Positions 16,860-26,493 of a stretch of 64,000 nucleotides of DNA are shown one piece after another. The position numbers were made by a program, and so were the translations under genes. This DNA is from Gammaproteobacteria bacterium (lineage in GTDB: Bacteria > Pseudomonadota > Gammaproteobacteria > Pseudomonadales > Halieaceae): contig JANSYN010000004.1 of NCBI GenBank assembly GCA_024742415.1, positions 186,001-250,000 of the forward strand, given 5' to 3'. The notes beneath the pieces were generated by a model. The model had not been told where the DNA came from, did no database searches, and was given only the letters and a program-made list of their open reading frames with translations. The stretch's first letter is position 1. Each line of letters starts with the position of its first letter.

Positions 16860-18047
16860 CTAGTCGAGGTCGACGACCAGCGTTTTCAGCGGTGCGATCT
16901 CGCCCTCGGGCAGCTGGAAGCGCCAGAACATCATCCCGTAAGGTCGCCCCTCGGTATCGATCCAGTTGGGATGCCCGGGATCGCGGTGCGCGATGACCAT
17001 TTCAAAGTTGCCCTGGTCATCCTGCTCGGTTTGCGCGCGGTTCAATGAAATCTGTCGTTCTTCATAGTTCAGTGTTTGCAGGAAACGATTGAACAGCACA
17101 ACGTTCGCAAAGCGGCATTTTGGAAACCTGCCACGAATAATCAACGCCTGCTTCGGCCCCAACACAAACGGCGCCATGCTGTAGACGTTGTCCTTGGCCG
17201 CGTAGGTGATCGCCGTGTTGGAATCATCCTGCACGGGTGTGGGCAACTGGTTGGGCACCCTGGAGACCCACGGAATGTCGCCGCCCCCGGTCATCGGTAT
17301 CATATTGCCGCGCACAAACTGTGTGACGCGACGCAGTCCGGCAGCAATGTCGGCATCCGATGGCGCCGGCCTTGGCGGGACCAGGCTCAGGTTTTCGATA
17401 TCGATCGGAATATGGTGCATACGCTCGCGATTGATGCTGACCTTGCGTTCATAGTAGTGCCGCGAGGTGATGCTGCTGGCGCCTTTGGGCAGTGGCAGCC
17501 AGTTGCCTTGCTGACGCTGGGCGCTGACGATGATCTCGTAGTTGCCGTCGGCGTCTGCCTGGAATTCCGAGTCGTTGATGGCCGCGCCGATGCCCTGGCC
17601 ACCTTCGGTAGAGGCGCCCAGTTCGACGGTAAAGCTGGTGTAATCGGCGCCGGCAAGGTTGCCTCGAATGCGGTAGCTGTGCTGGTCATCGATGACTGCC
17701 GAGAAATAGCGCGCATCGGGATTGTCGCCGAGCATCTTTTTGTGTTGATCAATGAACGAGACGAAAAACGGGCGGGCAGGGTCCGCTTCAAGCCAGCATT
17801 GCAGGGCATGCATGAGTATGTGGAGCAGGGCGCGGCTGGCCTCGGCGTGATCCTGCGGCGTTTGCAGGTTCCAGGCCGGTGTTGCAAATGCCGCTTCGAT
17901 GTCGTCAAGCGTGCGTTGCAGCTCGGCCATTGCGGCATTGGATAAACTGGTTTCCTGCGCGTTGACGGCGGCCAGCGCTGACGGTGTGATCAGGCTGCCC
18001 AGCATGCCGCTCAAGGCAGCGCCCTTTATCAGTTCTCTACGTTCCAT
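16860..18047 (-). CDS. DUF1214 domain protein with N-terminal export signal
   Basis: At 395 residues, it starts MERRELIKGAALSGMLGSLI, a Tat-like signal ending near ALAAVNAQ. The C-terminal half (YAAKDNVYSMAPFVLGPKQA, PKCRFANVVLFNRFLQTLNY, FEMVIAHRDPGHPNWIDTEG) has the DUF1214 pattern seen in exported proteins often paired with DUF1254. No enzymatic role is established. The same-strand NTF2-like gene ends 70 bp upstream, so the two may be co-transcribed. Confidence 0.8.
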   Translation of the reverse strand: MERRELIKGAALSGMLGSLITPSALAAVNAQETSLSNAAMAELQRTLDDIEAAFATPAWNLQTPQDHAEASRALLHILMHALQCWLEADPARPFFVSFIDQHKKMLGDNPDARYFSAVIDDQHSYRIRGNLAGADYTSFTVELGASTEGGQGIGAAINDSEFQADADGNYEIIVSAQRQQGNWLPLPKGASSITSRHYYERKVSINRERMHHIPIDIENLSLVPPRPAPSDADIAAGLRRVTQFVRGNMIPMTGGGDIPWVSRVPNQLPTPVQDDSNTAITYAAKDNVYSMAPFVLGPKQALIIRGRFPKCRFANVVLFNRFLQTLNYEERQISLNRAQTEQDDQGNFEMVIAHRDPGHPNWIDTEGRPYGMMFWRFQLPEGEIAPLKTLVVDLD

Positions 18048-18117
18048 AGCGACTTAACTCCGATCTAGTTCATGCCACAGTGATGGGGTGCAGCGCTTGT
18101 TTGCCCGCTGCAGCGTC

Positions 18118-18543
18118 TCAGTTGTTTCGGGAGGGCCTCTGCCCGGCGCACAGTACATCCGTGACGCGTTCGGTATCCATGTACTCCTTCAGACGCAGCA
18201 GGCGGCCATCCTGGAACTCAAACAGGAAATGGTACTGGTTGCTGTAGGTCTGGCCGGAAACATGAACGCCCTCGCTGGTAGCTTCTACCGCCACCTTGTT
18301 GCCTTGCCCAACCATGTCGATGATCTCAAACTGCAACCCCCGCGGGAAAACCTCAAAGATACTGCCGGCGGAGGCCGCGATTTGCGCTTTGCTATAGATG
18401 CCGGAGATCAGGGTCTGGCCCATGGTGTGCAAGGTGCCATCGTCGGCATAGGCGTCGACAATGGCGTCGACGTCGCCGCTGTTCATGGCAGCAAAAAAAT
18501 CGGTAACAAAGGCTTTTTGTTTGGCAACCGGATCTTCGGCCAT
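18118..18543 (-). CDS. NTF2-like/SnoaL ketosteroid-isomerase-fold protein
   Basis: The 141-residue cone-shaped alpha+beta protein has KAFVTDFFAAMNSGDVDAIVDAYADDGTLHTMG at the N terminus and a beta-sheet half with QFEIIDMVGQGNKVAVEATSEG. This fold serves many isomerases, cyclases and binding proteins. No diagnostic catalytic pair is identifiable, so function is unknown. It probably forms a transcription unit with the downstream DUF1214 gene. Confidence 0.8.
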   Translation of the reverse strand: MAEDPVAKQKAFVTDFFAAMNSGDVDAIVDAYADDGTLHTMGQTLISGIYSKAQIAASAGSIFEVFPRGLQFEIIDMVGQGNKVAVEATSEGVHVSGQTYSNQYHFLFEFQDGRLLRLKEYMDTERVTDVLCAGQRPSRNN

Positions 18544-18732
18544 GGTGTTGCGTCCAGCGTATTGTAATGGTTAGCGTTTAATCTTAGCGCCCTGTACGTT
18601 GACTGCCACTGTGGCAGGCGCCAAAACGGGTGCTTTTTGTGTTGTAGCACAGACATAGCAGCCTGCGGTTTAACATGCTGTGTAGCAAACCGCGCCCCGC
18701 GGTGGGTCCTGCGCGCACACGCTGCCCCTCGG

Positions 18733-19161
18733 TTAGACCTCTGGTCGCTTGCGCGTGGATTTCAGCTGCCCGCGCCGGGTTTTGTCGTCTACCCGGCGGC
18801 GCTGGCTGCCGCGTGTGGGCCGGGTGGGTTTGCGCTCGCGTTGCACCTGCGTTGCGCTGACTATGAGCAGGCGCAGTCGTTCAAGCGCATCCAGCCGGTT
18901 TTTCTCCTGGCTGCGGAAACGCTGCGCCTTGATGACCACGACGCCGTCGCTGTTGATCCTGCGATCCGGCAGTTGGCGCAGGCGCTGCTTGTAGCTGTCA
19001 GGCAGGGATGAACGGTCGATGGCAAAGCGCAGGTGGATAGCGCTGGAGACCTTGTTGACGTTCTGGCCGCCGGCACCCTGCGCGCGCACCGCGCTCAGTT
19101 GCACCTCTTCCAGCGGCAGGTAAACGCGCTGGCTGATTTTTAGTGCTGTTGACTCTGTCAT
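18733..19161 (-). CDS. arfB: Alternative ribosome-rescue factor ArfB
   Basis: The 142-residue protein has the class-I release-factor GGQ motif at residues 31-33 (AQGAGGQNVNKVSSAIHLRF) and a long basic C-terminal tail (RKPTRPTRGSQRRRVDDKTRRG) that inserts into the mRNA channel of stalled ribosomes. ArfB hydrolyses peptidyl-tRNA on non-stop complexes. Length and both features match E. coli YaeJ. Confidence 0.95.
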   Translation of the reverse strand: MTESTALKISQRVYLPLEEVQLSAVRAQGAGGQNVNKVSSAIHLRFAIDRSSLPDSYKQRLRQLPDRRINSDGVVVIKAQRFRSQEKNRLDALERLRLLIVSATQVQRERKPTRPTRGSQRRRVDDKTRRGQLKSTRKRPEV

Positions 19162-19233
19162 CGATCAGTACCGGAGTAACGCCGCAACGACAGTGATATG
19201 CCGACGCGACTCGCATCGGCGCTGGTGCACTGC

Positions 19234-20439
19234 CTAGCGGTTGCGGCCGAGCTTCTCATGCGCATCGACCCATTCGTTGGTGCGGGTGACTTTATCCACC
19301 TTGGCGGCCGCGCTCAGTGATAGCTCGCCGGCTACGGTCAACGCCGCAGCGATCTCTACCAGTTTGTAGACTTTGCCCTTGCCGTAACAACCCATGATCT
19401 CCAGGCATTCACGCTGCGTGGGCAAGCTGGTGCCGCCGCCGTAGGTGGCCATAATCAGTGCGGGGAAGGTGATCGAGAAGTAGTAGTCGCCGTCTCGTGT
19501 GACTTTATTGTAGGTCGTGCACTGGTTGGACTCGCCGATATTGGCAATGTCCTGCCCGGTGGCAAGGTACAGTGCTGCAAGCCCGTTGGCAGGATGGGCG
19601 GCGTTGTTGGAAGACTGGCTGATGTAGGCACTGAGGTTGCTGATGCCCTGGCCATAGTGCATTTGCTCGGGCGATATTCGCAGGTTATCAAGCATCACCT
19701 GTCGGGGAATGGTGATCTCTGCGGTCACCCGGCGTCCACGACCTTTGAGCAGGTTCACCGACGAGGTTTTTTTCTCAGTGTCGAAATTGCCCGAGAGCAG
19801 GTAGTGAGAGAGCGGGGCATGTTCCTTGCGAATCCATTCGCAGGCGACGAACGTGGCCCGGCTTGTCATGTTCTGGCCCGCGGCGTCACCGGTGCTGTAA
19901 TCAAAGCGTGTGAACACCATATTATGCGCGTGGTACTGCTCGATCTCGTTCAGTTTGCCTACCGAGGTCGTCGATTCGGCCACCGCTTTGATGGCCTCAT
20001 GATGCTCCTTGAGCCATTGACAGAAGTCGCGCGCCTCGCGCGCGCTGGGAAAGACAAAAACCGGTGCGCGCTGCATGTTGTCGCCTGACACGGTAGTGAT
20101 CACGCCGCCGCTTTCGCGAATCACGCGCATGCCGCGGTTGTAACTGGCCAGCATGGTGCCCTCGATGGTGGCCATGGGTACGTAGAATTCCCCTTGTGCA
20201 TGCTCGCCGTTGACCAGTAGCGGGCCCGCGAGGCCGATGGGCACCTGCGCCACGCCAAACAGGTTCTCGATATTGCCGCTCATATCACCGGGCTCAAACG
20301 AGAACTGGCGGGTGTGGTTGAGCGTTGCACCGGTATGTTCCTCGATGAACGCCTGGCGCTCGGCGACGATTTCCGCGGTGTAGTCGTTGTCTTTTGAACG
20401 GGGAATTTTAGGGGTCACGGGGAGCTCCGACAGTTTCAT
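19234..20439 (-). CDS. Hydroxymethylglutaryl-CoA reductase-like protein (class I type)
   Basis: The 401-residue protein carries class-I HMGR signatures: ENLFGVAQVPIGLAGP, the catalytic Glu in PMATIEGTMLAS (E93), Lys in SGNFDTEKK (about K223/K224), Asp in ATGQDIANIGES (D297), and ATYGGGTSLPTQRECLEIMG. The C-terminal catalytic His of the usual S-H-M motif has no counterpart; the aligned residue after GELSL appears to be Asn in VTRTNEW. HMGR makes mevalonate, yet no other mevalonate gene is in the window, and gammaproteobacteria generally use the MEP route. ATG 20439 is chosen; a TTG at 20478 is an alternative. Confidence 0.8.
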   Translation of the reverse strand: MKLSELPVTPKIPRSKDNDYTAEIVAERQAFIEEHTGATLNHTRQFSFEPGDMSGNIENLFGVAQVPIGLAGPLLVNGEHAQGEFYVPMATIEGTMLASYNRGMRVIRESGGVITTVSGDNMQRAPVFVFPSAREARDFCQWLKEHHEAIKAVAESTTSVGKLNEIEQYHAHNMVFTRFDYSTGDAAGQNMTSRATFVACEWIRKEHAPLSHYLLSGNFDTEKKTSSVNLLKGRGRRVTAEITIPRQVMLDNLRISPEQMHYGQGISNLSAYISQSSNNAAHPANGLAALYLATGQDIANIGESNQCTTYNKVTRDGDYYFSITFPALIMATYGGGTSLPTQRECLEIMGCYGKGKVYKLVEIAAALTVAGELSLSAAAKVDKVTRTNEWVDAHEKLGRNR

Positions 20440-20513
20440 GCGAGCGAGAAAAATACGCAGTAATGGGCAGATGGTCAACGCGCGCGTGCGTTCAGGGGGA
20501 CTTTACGTAAAAT

Positions 20514-20529
20514 TAATACAATCGTATTA
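20514..20529. promoter_or_regulatory. Palindromic operator candidate between HMGR-like and sulfatase genes
   Basis: TAATAC-AATC-GTATTA is a perfect 6-4-6 inverted repeat in the AT-rich divergent intergenic stretch. Size and symmetry suit a dimeric TetR/MarR-type repressor. It could control either gene or both; no regulator gene is adjacent. Confidence 0.5.
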
Positions 20530-20577
20530 GCGGTATGGTCTAGTATAGAACGCTCTTGTTCCCGGCAAACGACGGTA

Positions 20578-22200
20578 ATGACCATGCGCGCAACGAACAC
20601 ATTGCTGGCGTTACTTTTTCTCTCGCTGCCGCTGGGGGCGTTGGCTGAACAGCAGCGTCCCAATGTGATTATTATGCTGGCCGACGATCTCGGTTGGAGC
20701 GATGTGGGTTTCCATGGTGGCGACATCGACACTCCGTCGCTGGACAGGCTCGCCGCAGAGGGGGTGGAACTGTCGCGCTTTTACACCACACCCATCTGCT
20801 CGCCCACGCGAGCGGCGCTGATGACCGGTCGGGATCCGATGCGGCTCGGAGTGTCCTACGGCGTTATCATGCCCTGGATGAATCACGGCATTCATCCTGA
20901 TGAGCACTTCATGCCACAGAGTTTCCTGGCAGCGGGCTACCAGACAGCCATGGTAGGGAAATGGCACCTGGGACATGCACTGCAGGCCTATCATCCCAAC
21001 GAGCGTGGCTTTGAGCACTTTTTCGGACACTTGCACACGGAGGTGGGCTACTTCCCCCCGTTTGGTAACCAGGGCGGAAAGGATTTTCAGCGCAACGGAA
21101 AGTCGATTGAGCGCGATGGCTACGAAACTTTCATCCTGGGCGATGAGGTCTCGCGCTATATTCGTGAGCGCAACAAGCGCAAGCCGTTCTTCCTGTACAT
21201 GCCTTTTATCGCGCCGCACACCCCGTTGGATGCGCCGCAGGACTTGAAGGACAAGTACGCAGCGCTGGAAGACAAGCGCAAGCCCGCGCGCAGTAAAAAT
21301 ACTGACCAGTCGCGCCAGATAGCGCGTCTTACCGGCCAACCGGGTGCGCGCGGGATGTATGCGGCCGTGGTGGACGGTATGGACCAGGCCATCGGCAAGG
21401 TGTTGCAGACGCTGGATAGCGAGGGTATTGCCGACAACACCATCGTACTGTTTTTCAGCGATAACGGCGGCGCGGCCTATGCGACAGGTGGTGCCGACAA
21501 CGTGCCTCTGCGCGGCGGCAAGGGTGAAACCTGGGAGGGCGGTATTCGTGTGGTTTCTGTGATGCGCTGGCCCGAGCGCTTGCCCGCCGGAGGCAATATG
21601 GGGCAGATCATGACCGCGATGGACGTGTTTCCGACGCTGGCCGCAGCCGCCGGAATTGAACCGCGCAACACGCAGTTTGAACTCGACGGCATCAATCTTT
21701 GGCCCGCGATCAGCCAGGGGCGCAAGGTTGCGCGCAGCGAACTGGTGTTTTTTGCCTCCGAAACCCCCATACGCGGCTCATTCATGTTCACCGCCTTCAA
21801 CGAGCACTGGAAACTGGTGCAGGAGGTACAGCAGGGCCTGCTCTCGGCCACGGTGAGTAACTACCTGTTTGATATTGATGCCGATCCGAATGAACGGCAC
21901 AACCTGGCCCCGCAGCACCCCGAAGTGGTCTCTGCAATGGCCGAGGAAATTCACGCATGGCGTATGCTTTATCCTGTCGCCGGTACGCGTAATGAGTTAG
22001 TGCCGCCGCCGGGGTGGCGCGCACCGAAAGACTGGTCGACCTACCCACGCTCCCTGGAGGAAACCCAGGCAACACCCGCACCCGGCATGCCTCCGGCCTT
22101 TGCACTGCCGGCGCTGGACTGGCAGCATGGCGAGGCGGGCAGATTGATCTACAATTGCGAACCCTACCGTGCGCTTGGCGGCGGCCTGTGCAAACGCTAG
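20578..22200 (+). CDS. Secreted type I sulfatase (arylsulfatase family)
   Basis: The 540-residue protein has an N-terminal signal peptide (LLALLFLSLPLGALAEQQ), the metal ligands in MLADDLGWSDVG, and the formylglycine motif CSPTR at residues 74-78 within PICSPTRAALMTGRDPMR. VGKWHLGH and FFSDNGGA add further active-site loops. It hydrolyses sulfate esters in the periplasm after Cys74 is converted by a formylglycine-generating enzyme (not in this window). A second ATG lies at 20584. The downstream pectinacetylesterase-like lipoprotein suggests use of sulfated, esterified polysaccharide, which is inference. Confidence 0.93.
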   Translation: MTMRATNTLLALLFLSLPLGALAEQQRPNVIIMLADDLGWSDVGFHGGDIDTPSLDRLAAEGVELSRFYTTPICSPTRAALMTGRDPMRLGVSYGVIMPWMNHGIHPDEHFMPQSFLAAGYQTAMVGKWHLGHALQAYHPNERGFEHFFGHLHTEVGYFPPFGNQGGKDFQRNGKSIERDGYETFILGDEVSRYIRERNKRKPFFLYMPFIAPHTPLDAPQDLKDKYAALEDKRKPARSKNTDQSRQIARLTGQPGARGMYAAVVDGMDQAIGKVLQTLDSEGIADNTIVLFFSDNGGAAYATGGADNVPLRGGKGETWEGGIRVVSVMRWPERLPAGGNMGQIMTAMDVFPTLAAAAGIEPRNTQFELDGINLWPAISQGRKVARSELVFFASETPIRGSFMFTAFNEHWKLVQEVQQGLLSATVSNYLFDIDADPNERHNLAPQHPEVVSAMAEEIHAWRMLYPVAGTRNELVPPPGWRAPKDWSTYPRSLEETQATPAPGMPPAFALPALDWQHGEAGRLIYNCEPYRALGGGLCKR

Positions 22201-22354
22201 TCACCCCCCTGTCTAGCGAGTGGGATGCCTGCCGGGGTTATTCACTTGATTCGTCGGCGCGCTTCGCGTAAAAAACCAGCGGTGTGCGGATAAGCTGTGC
22301 CGCGCAGTGCCAGGGCACCCTGCGTGCCGTTTAATTCGATAATAAGGATGAATA

Positions 22355-23464
22355 ATGACGATGAAAATTCCTGGCCTGAGCGTTGTCCTGGCCTGCAGTG
22401 TCTTGCTCAGTGCCTGTTCTGATAGCAACAACGGCGGGCCGAATAACGTCGCTGAACCCTTTGCCGAGTTGTTTGCGCAGGGCATTACGCGTTATCTCGG
22501 CCTGTATTCCCCCATGACTTCCACGGTCGATGGCGAGGTCACTGCGCATGCTTTTGGTGCTGGCGAAGGCCCCTTGTGCCTGGATGGCTCGACCTACAAT
22601 ATGGCCACCCGCGACACCGGTTCAGACAGCCTGTTGATTTTCCTTGAAGGTGGCGGTGCTTGCTGGTCCGAATTCTGCCAGGCGACGCCCGCGGCGGGCA
22701 CAGGCATCTCGACGGCGGGCATTCTGGACCAGACCAGGGCGAACAATCCCACGCGAGGCTGGAACCAGGTGTATGTCCCGTATTGTGACGGTTCCCTGCA
22801 TGCGGGTGATCGCGACTCCGACTCTGATGGCGATGGCACGGTAGATCGCTTCCAGCGCGGCCTGCATAACCTGTCTGCCGCGTTGGATGTCTCTGCCAGA
22901 ACCTTCCCCAACCCCAGCCGGATCGTGTTGGCAGGCAATAGCGGCGGCGGCTTCGGTACTATCTTTGCGCTGCCACTGGTGCGTTACCTTTATCCTGATG
23001 CGCGCATCGATATCATTAATGACTCCGGTCTGGGGGTGGGCAGTCCGGGCAATCCCGATTTCCTGCGACTGCTGCTCGATGACTGGAACTTGCAGGCGTT
23101 TATCCCTGCCAGCTGCGATAACTGTATTGGCGAAGACGGCCATCTTACCGATTTCCTGATCTGGCAACTGGAGCAGGATGAGACACTGCGCCTGTCGCTG
23201 CTCAGTTACACCCAGGACACAGTGTTGGCCGATGTTTTTCTGGGTATTGGTGGCCCTGCCTTTGAGGCGGCCCTGCTGCAGGAAATGGCCCAGCAGGAAG
23301 AGGCCCATCCGGACCGCACGCGCTCTTTTATCACCTCTGGCAATAGCCACACCTATCTGCAGATCGAGCCGGACCGCGCAATCGATGGCGTGGGCCTGAT
23401 GGAGTGGCTGGGCTTTATGCTCGACGATTCCGAGCAGTGGCAGAGCCTGCGTGAGGCACCCTGA
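22355..23464 (+). CDS. Pectinacetylesterase-family lipoprotein
   Basis: The 369-residue protein begins with a lipoprotein signal (VVLACSVLLSACSDS; lipidated Cys21). The body has pectinacetylesterase/Notum-like motifs: LLIFLEGGGACWSEFCQ (oxyanion region), VYVPYCDGSLHAGD, and the nucleophile elbow LAGNSGGGFG with Ser196. A short Asp-rich segment (RDSDSDGDGTVDR, about 153-165) resembles a calcium-binding loop. The predicted role is de-esterification of polysaccharide or a lipid ester. It lies 154 bp after the sulfatase. Confidence 0.8.
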   Translation: MTMKIPGLSVVLACSVLLSACSDSNNGGPNNVAEPFAELFAQGITRYLGLYSPMTSTVDGEVTAHAFGAGEGPLCLDGSTYNMATRDTGSDSLLIFLEGGGACWSEFCQATPAAGTGISTAGILDQTRANNPTRGWNQVYVPYCDGSLHAGDRDSDSDGDGTVDRFQRGLHNLSAALDVSARTFPNPSRIVLAGNSGGGFGTIFALPLVRYLYPDARIDIINDSGLGVGSPGNPDFLRLLLDDWNLQAFIPASCDNCIGEDGHLTDFLIWQLEQDETLRLSLLSYTQDTVLADVFLGIGGPAFEAALLQEMAQQEEAHPDRTRSFITSGNSHTYLQIEPDRAIDGVGLMEWLGFMLDDSEQWQSLREAP

Positions 23465-23570
23465 AGCAGCGGCGCAGATTCTTGATGTGCAACACCCGGC
23501 GCACGGTAGGTGGTGGCCCGGGTAGATGCTAGAATGCGCCGCCTATTTTTTATTGAACTGGAATCCCGTT

Positions 23571-23828
23571 ATGGCCAAGACTGATCAGGAGCTACACACA
23601 GAATGCGTCAACCGCTTTATTGCATTGGCCAATGCGATGAAAGACGAGGGTATCGCAATCAATATCGTCTCGGGCGGATTGATGACGGCATCTGGCCTGT
23701 ACGCCACGTACGCGGTCGGCGGCGATGACGGCGGACTGACCGAGTCGGGCGTCGACAAGGTCGCTCTGGCGTATAAAAAAGAACTGGCGCGTATTCAGGA
23801 AATCAAGAAACCAGCGCCCAGACACTAG
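23571..23828 (+). CDS. DUF3144-like small protein
   Basis: The 85-residue cytoplasmic protein starts MAKTDQELHTECVNRFIALANAMKDEG, close in pattern and length to DUF3144 proteins, which have no known function. ATG 23571 is preferred over the upstream in-frame ATG at 23526, whose extra residues do not look like protein. The helix-rich sequence ends in a basic tail. Confidence 0.65.
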   Translation: MAKTDQELHTECVNRFIALANAMKDEGIAINIVSGGLMTASGLYATYAVGGDDGGLTESGVDKVALAYKKELARIQEIKKPAPRH

Positions 23829-23852
23829 CACCCAGATACCCGCACGCAGTCA

Positions 23853-26207
23853 CTAGCGCGCAGGCACCTCCGCAATGCTTGCTGACAGCCCGGGTCGCTT
23901 CATGCTGGCGATTTGCTCCTTGAAGTAACCGGGAGCCAGCATGGGTTTGAGTTCGTCCAGGGGCACCGGCTTGCTGAACATGTACCCCTGGATGACCGTT
24001 GCACCGTGTTGCTGCAGGAACTGGTACTGCTCCTGTGTTTCCACCCCCTCGGCAACGAGATACAGCTGCATGCTGCGCGCCATCGCAATAATAGCGATGA
24101 CCAGGTTGGCGTCGTTCTTGTTGTTTTCCATGCCGACGACGAAACTGCGGTCGATTTTCAGTTCGTCCAGTGGGAAACGCGACAGATAGTTCAGTGATGA
24201 GTAGCCGGTGCCAAAGTCATCAATGGACAGCTTGACCCCCAGCTTCTTGAGTTTCTGTATGGCCTGCAGGGTGGCGTCCGCGCCATCCATCATTATCCCT
24301 TCGGTAAGTTCCAACTCCAGGCGCGCAGGGCGCATGCCTGTCTTGCGCAGCACTTCGGTCACCCGATCGATGAACCCGGGCGTAAATTGCAGGGCCGATA
24401 CGTTGACTGAGACCTTGGGTAAGTTGAGGCTTTGCATCTGCAACTCAACCATCTGCTGGCACGCACGCTCAAGCCCCCATTCGCCCAGCGCGCCGATCAG
24501 CCCCATCTCCTCCGCCAGCGGAATAAACTTGAAGGGCGGTACCAGGCCGCGCTCGGGATGCTGCCAGCGCATCAGCGCTTCGGCGCCCACCACAGAGCCG
24601 GTCAATGTGTCGACCTGTGGCTGATAGTGCAATACCAGTTCATCGCGCTCGATGGCTTTGCGCAGATCGTTCTCCAGGTCCAGGCGTTCCACACCGGAGG
24701 CGTCCATTTCCGTGTTGAATTGCACAAACTTGTTCTTGCCCGCTGCCTTGGCGTGGTACATCGCGGTATCGGCCGCTTTGAGCAGGCCTTCAACGGTATT
24801 GGCGTCATCGGGCGCAATGGCAATACCAATGGTGGGGGTCACCACCATTTCATGCCCTTCAAGCGTGATGGGTTCACGCAGCACTTTCAGTATTCGCTCT
24901 GCCACGATGCCCGCCGCGTTGGCGTCCGTCAGTTGATTCAGGACCACGGTGAACTCATCGCCCCCCAGCCGTGACACCCCGATGGCGGAATTGGACTCCA
25001 CGTTATAGCCCAGCAGATCACTGTCACGGATGCAGCGGGCCAGGCGCTTGGCGACTTCGCGCAGTAGCAGGTCACCGGCGCTGTGCCCCAATGAGTCATT
25101 AATCCGTTTGAAGTTATCCAGATCGAGAAACAACAGGCCGATCGTCTCACCCTTGCGCTTTGCCAGTCGCAACAGGAGATCCAACTGCTCGGTAAACAGC
25201 CGGCGGTTGGGCAGGGCCGTCAGGCTGTCGTAGTAGGCCAGTTTGTGCAGCCTGTTCTTGGTTTCCGTGACTTCCTTGACCGCCTTGTTCAGCTCTTTAT
25301 TGCGACGCGACAGCTGTGAGGTGCGCTCCATGACTTTCATGCTCAGGAGCTGCTGGTCCACTTCCATCTTGGTCGTGCGGTTCTTGAAATCACCGATGAT
25401 GCTGTTCAACAGGGCTACCAGATCCTTGAATTCGGCGTTCTTTTCCAGTCCTTTCGTTCTGACTTCCCTGCCCTGGGCGATGTCCTCTGCCATCCGCACA
25501 ATTGCGGAGAAGGGCGCGGTGATGCGCCGCGTTACCACGAAGCTCAATATCGAGCAGAAAACAATGAAACCGAACATCGCCGCCAGAATCGTCGCAATCT
25601 GCGGCAGCAGGGTCATCCAGACCATGCCGCGACTGATTCCCAGGTGAACATAGCCGAGCACATAGAGGCTGCGGCCTTCCGCAGCGGTAGCCAGGGCGGC
25701 ACCAAAATCAGCGGCGGTTAAATCCTTGCGCTGCGGATTGACCAGCGATAAAACCGGTACCGTGAGATCCCACAACTGATCAGTTTTGATGACCGATGCC
25801 AACCAGCCATAATCGGCCGGGGTTACGTCTGTGGCGCGGCTGACAAGGCTGTTCTGGGTCAACGATGCGTTGTCGCGCAGTTGGTACAGCGATGGCATCG
25901 GGTACGCTTCGGAACCGGGCTGGTGCGATTGGCTGAGCAACGCGCCCGAGGGGTCAAGCACCGCAGCGAAACGAATCGCGCGTGATTGCAGCAGCAGTTC
26001 CTTGAGTACGATGGTTTGCTGGGTGGCGTTGCGATTGAATATTGCAACTGGTAGATGTGGCTTGCTCCTGATCTGGTAGTAGGCGCGCTCGATCAGTTGC
26101 TCTTTGCTGAAAACGTATTCTTTGTAGATCGCAACAGCGCCCAGCCCCACCGCAGCGGCAACTGCAATGATGATGGTGAACGCATTGACTTTGCCTGCAA
26201 CCGTCAT
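23853..26207 (-). CDS. GGDEF-EAL sensor protein for cyclic-di-GMP turnover
   Basis: The 784-residue protein has two transmembrane helices (about 10-28 and 200-228) flanking a periplasmic sensor region, then a HAMP-like segment (RRITAPFSAIVRMAEDIAQG), a coiled-coil linker, a GGDEF domain with intact GGDEF at 415-419, and an EAL domain with EALMRW from residue 543. The EAL part retains NVSALQF, ELTEG and DDFGTGYSSLNYL, so both synthesis and hydrolysis are possible. Cyclic-di-GMP commonly controls exopolysaccharide, consistent with the adjacent EPS region. It stands alone, with the 286-bp stretch 26208-26493 upstream. Confidence 0.93.
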   Translation of the reverse strand: MTVAGKVNAFTIIIAVAAAVGLGAVAIYKEYVFSKEQLIERAYYQIRSKPHLPVAIFNRNATQQTIVLKELLLQSRAIRFAAVLDPSGALLSQSHQPGSEAYPMPSLYQLRDNASLTQNSLVSRATDVTPADYGWLASVIKTDQLWDLTVPVLSLVNPQRKDLTAADFGAALATAAEGRSLYVLGYVHLGISRGMVWMTLLPQIATILAAMFGFIVFCSILSFVVTRRITAPFSAIVRMAEDIAQGREVRTKGLEKNAEFKDLVALLNSIIGDFKNRTTKMEVDQQLLSMKVMERTSQLSRRNKELNKAVKEVTETKNRLHKLAYYDSLTALPNRRLFTEQLDLLLRLAKRKGETIGLLFLDLDNFKRINDSLGHSAGDLLLREVAKRLARCIRDSDLLGYNVESNSAIGVSRLGGDEFTVVLNQLTDANAAGIVAERILKVLREPITLEGHEMVVTPTIGIAIAPDDANTVEGLLKAADTAMYHAKAAGKNKFVQFNTEMDASGVERLDLENDLRKAIERDELVLHYQPQVDTLTGSVVGAEALMRWQHPERGLVPPFKFIPLAEEMGLIGALGEWGLERACQQMVELQMQSLNLPKVSVNVSALQFTPGFIDRVTEVLRKTGMRPARLELELTEGIMMDGADATLQAIQKLKKLGVKLSIDDFGTGYSSLNYLSRFPLDELKIDRSFVVGMENNKNDANLVIAIIAMARSMQLYLVAEGVETQEQYQFLQQHGATVIQGYMFSKPVPLDELKPMLAPGYFKEQIASMKRPGLSASIAEVPAR

Positions 26208-26288
26208 GACCGCCCCATTGATGGGCGATTAACGGCAATAATCACCGCGGTGCTGCGTGCCCCCATCATTGTTGCTTCCCCTTGATCC

Positions 26289-26309
26289 CGGCGCGGTATA
26301 CCAGCGCCG
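26289..26309. promoter_or_regulatory. Near-perfect 21-bp palindrome upstream of the GGDEF-EAL gene
   Basis: CGGCGC-GGTATACCA-GCGCCG has perfect 6-bp arms around a self-complementary GGTATACC core. It lies about 80 bp upstream of the GGDEF-EAL start. It could be an operator or an RNA hairpin; no T-tract follows. The rest of 26208-26493 shows nothing else I can support. Confidence 0.4.
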
Positions 26310-26493
26310 CGACGCAGGATGCTGTCTCGGGATGCATGACCAGCCAGTCATTAACAACGCGCGCCGCGTTCGACCACGGCGGTGCTCACGAACGCAGATC
26401 ATGCCCCCTGATTGTCTTGGAAAACTAGCATGAGAGCTTGAGCCGGCGCAATTGGTCAAAATGCAACAAAAGTGGGCGGTGCTGGAGGGTGGA

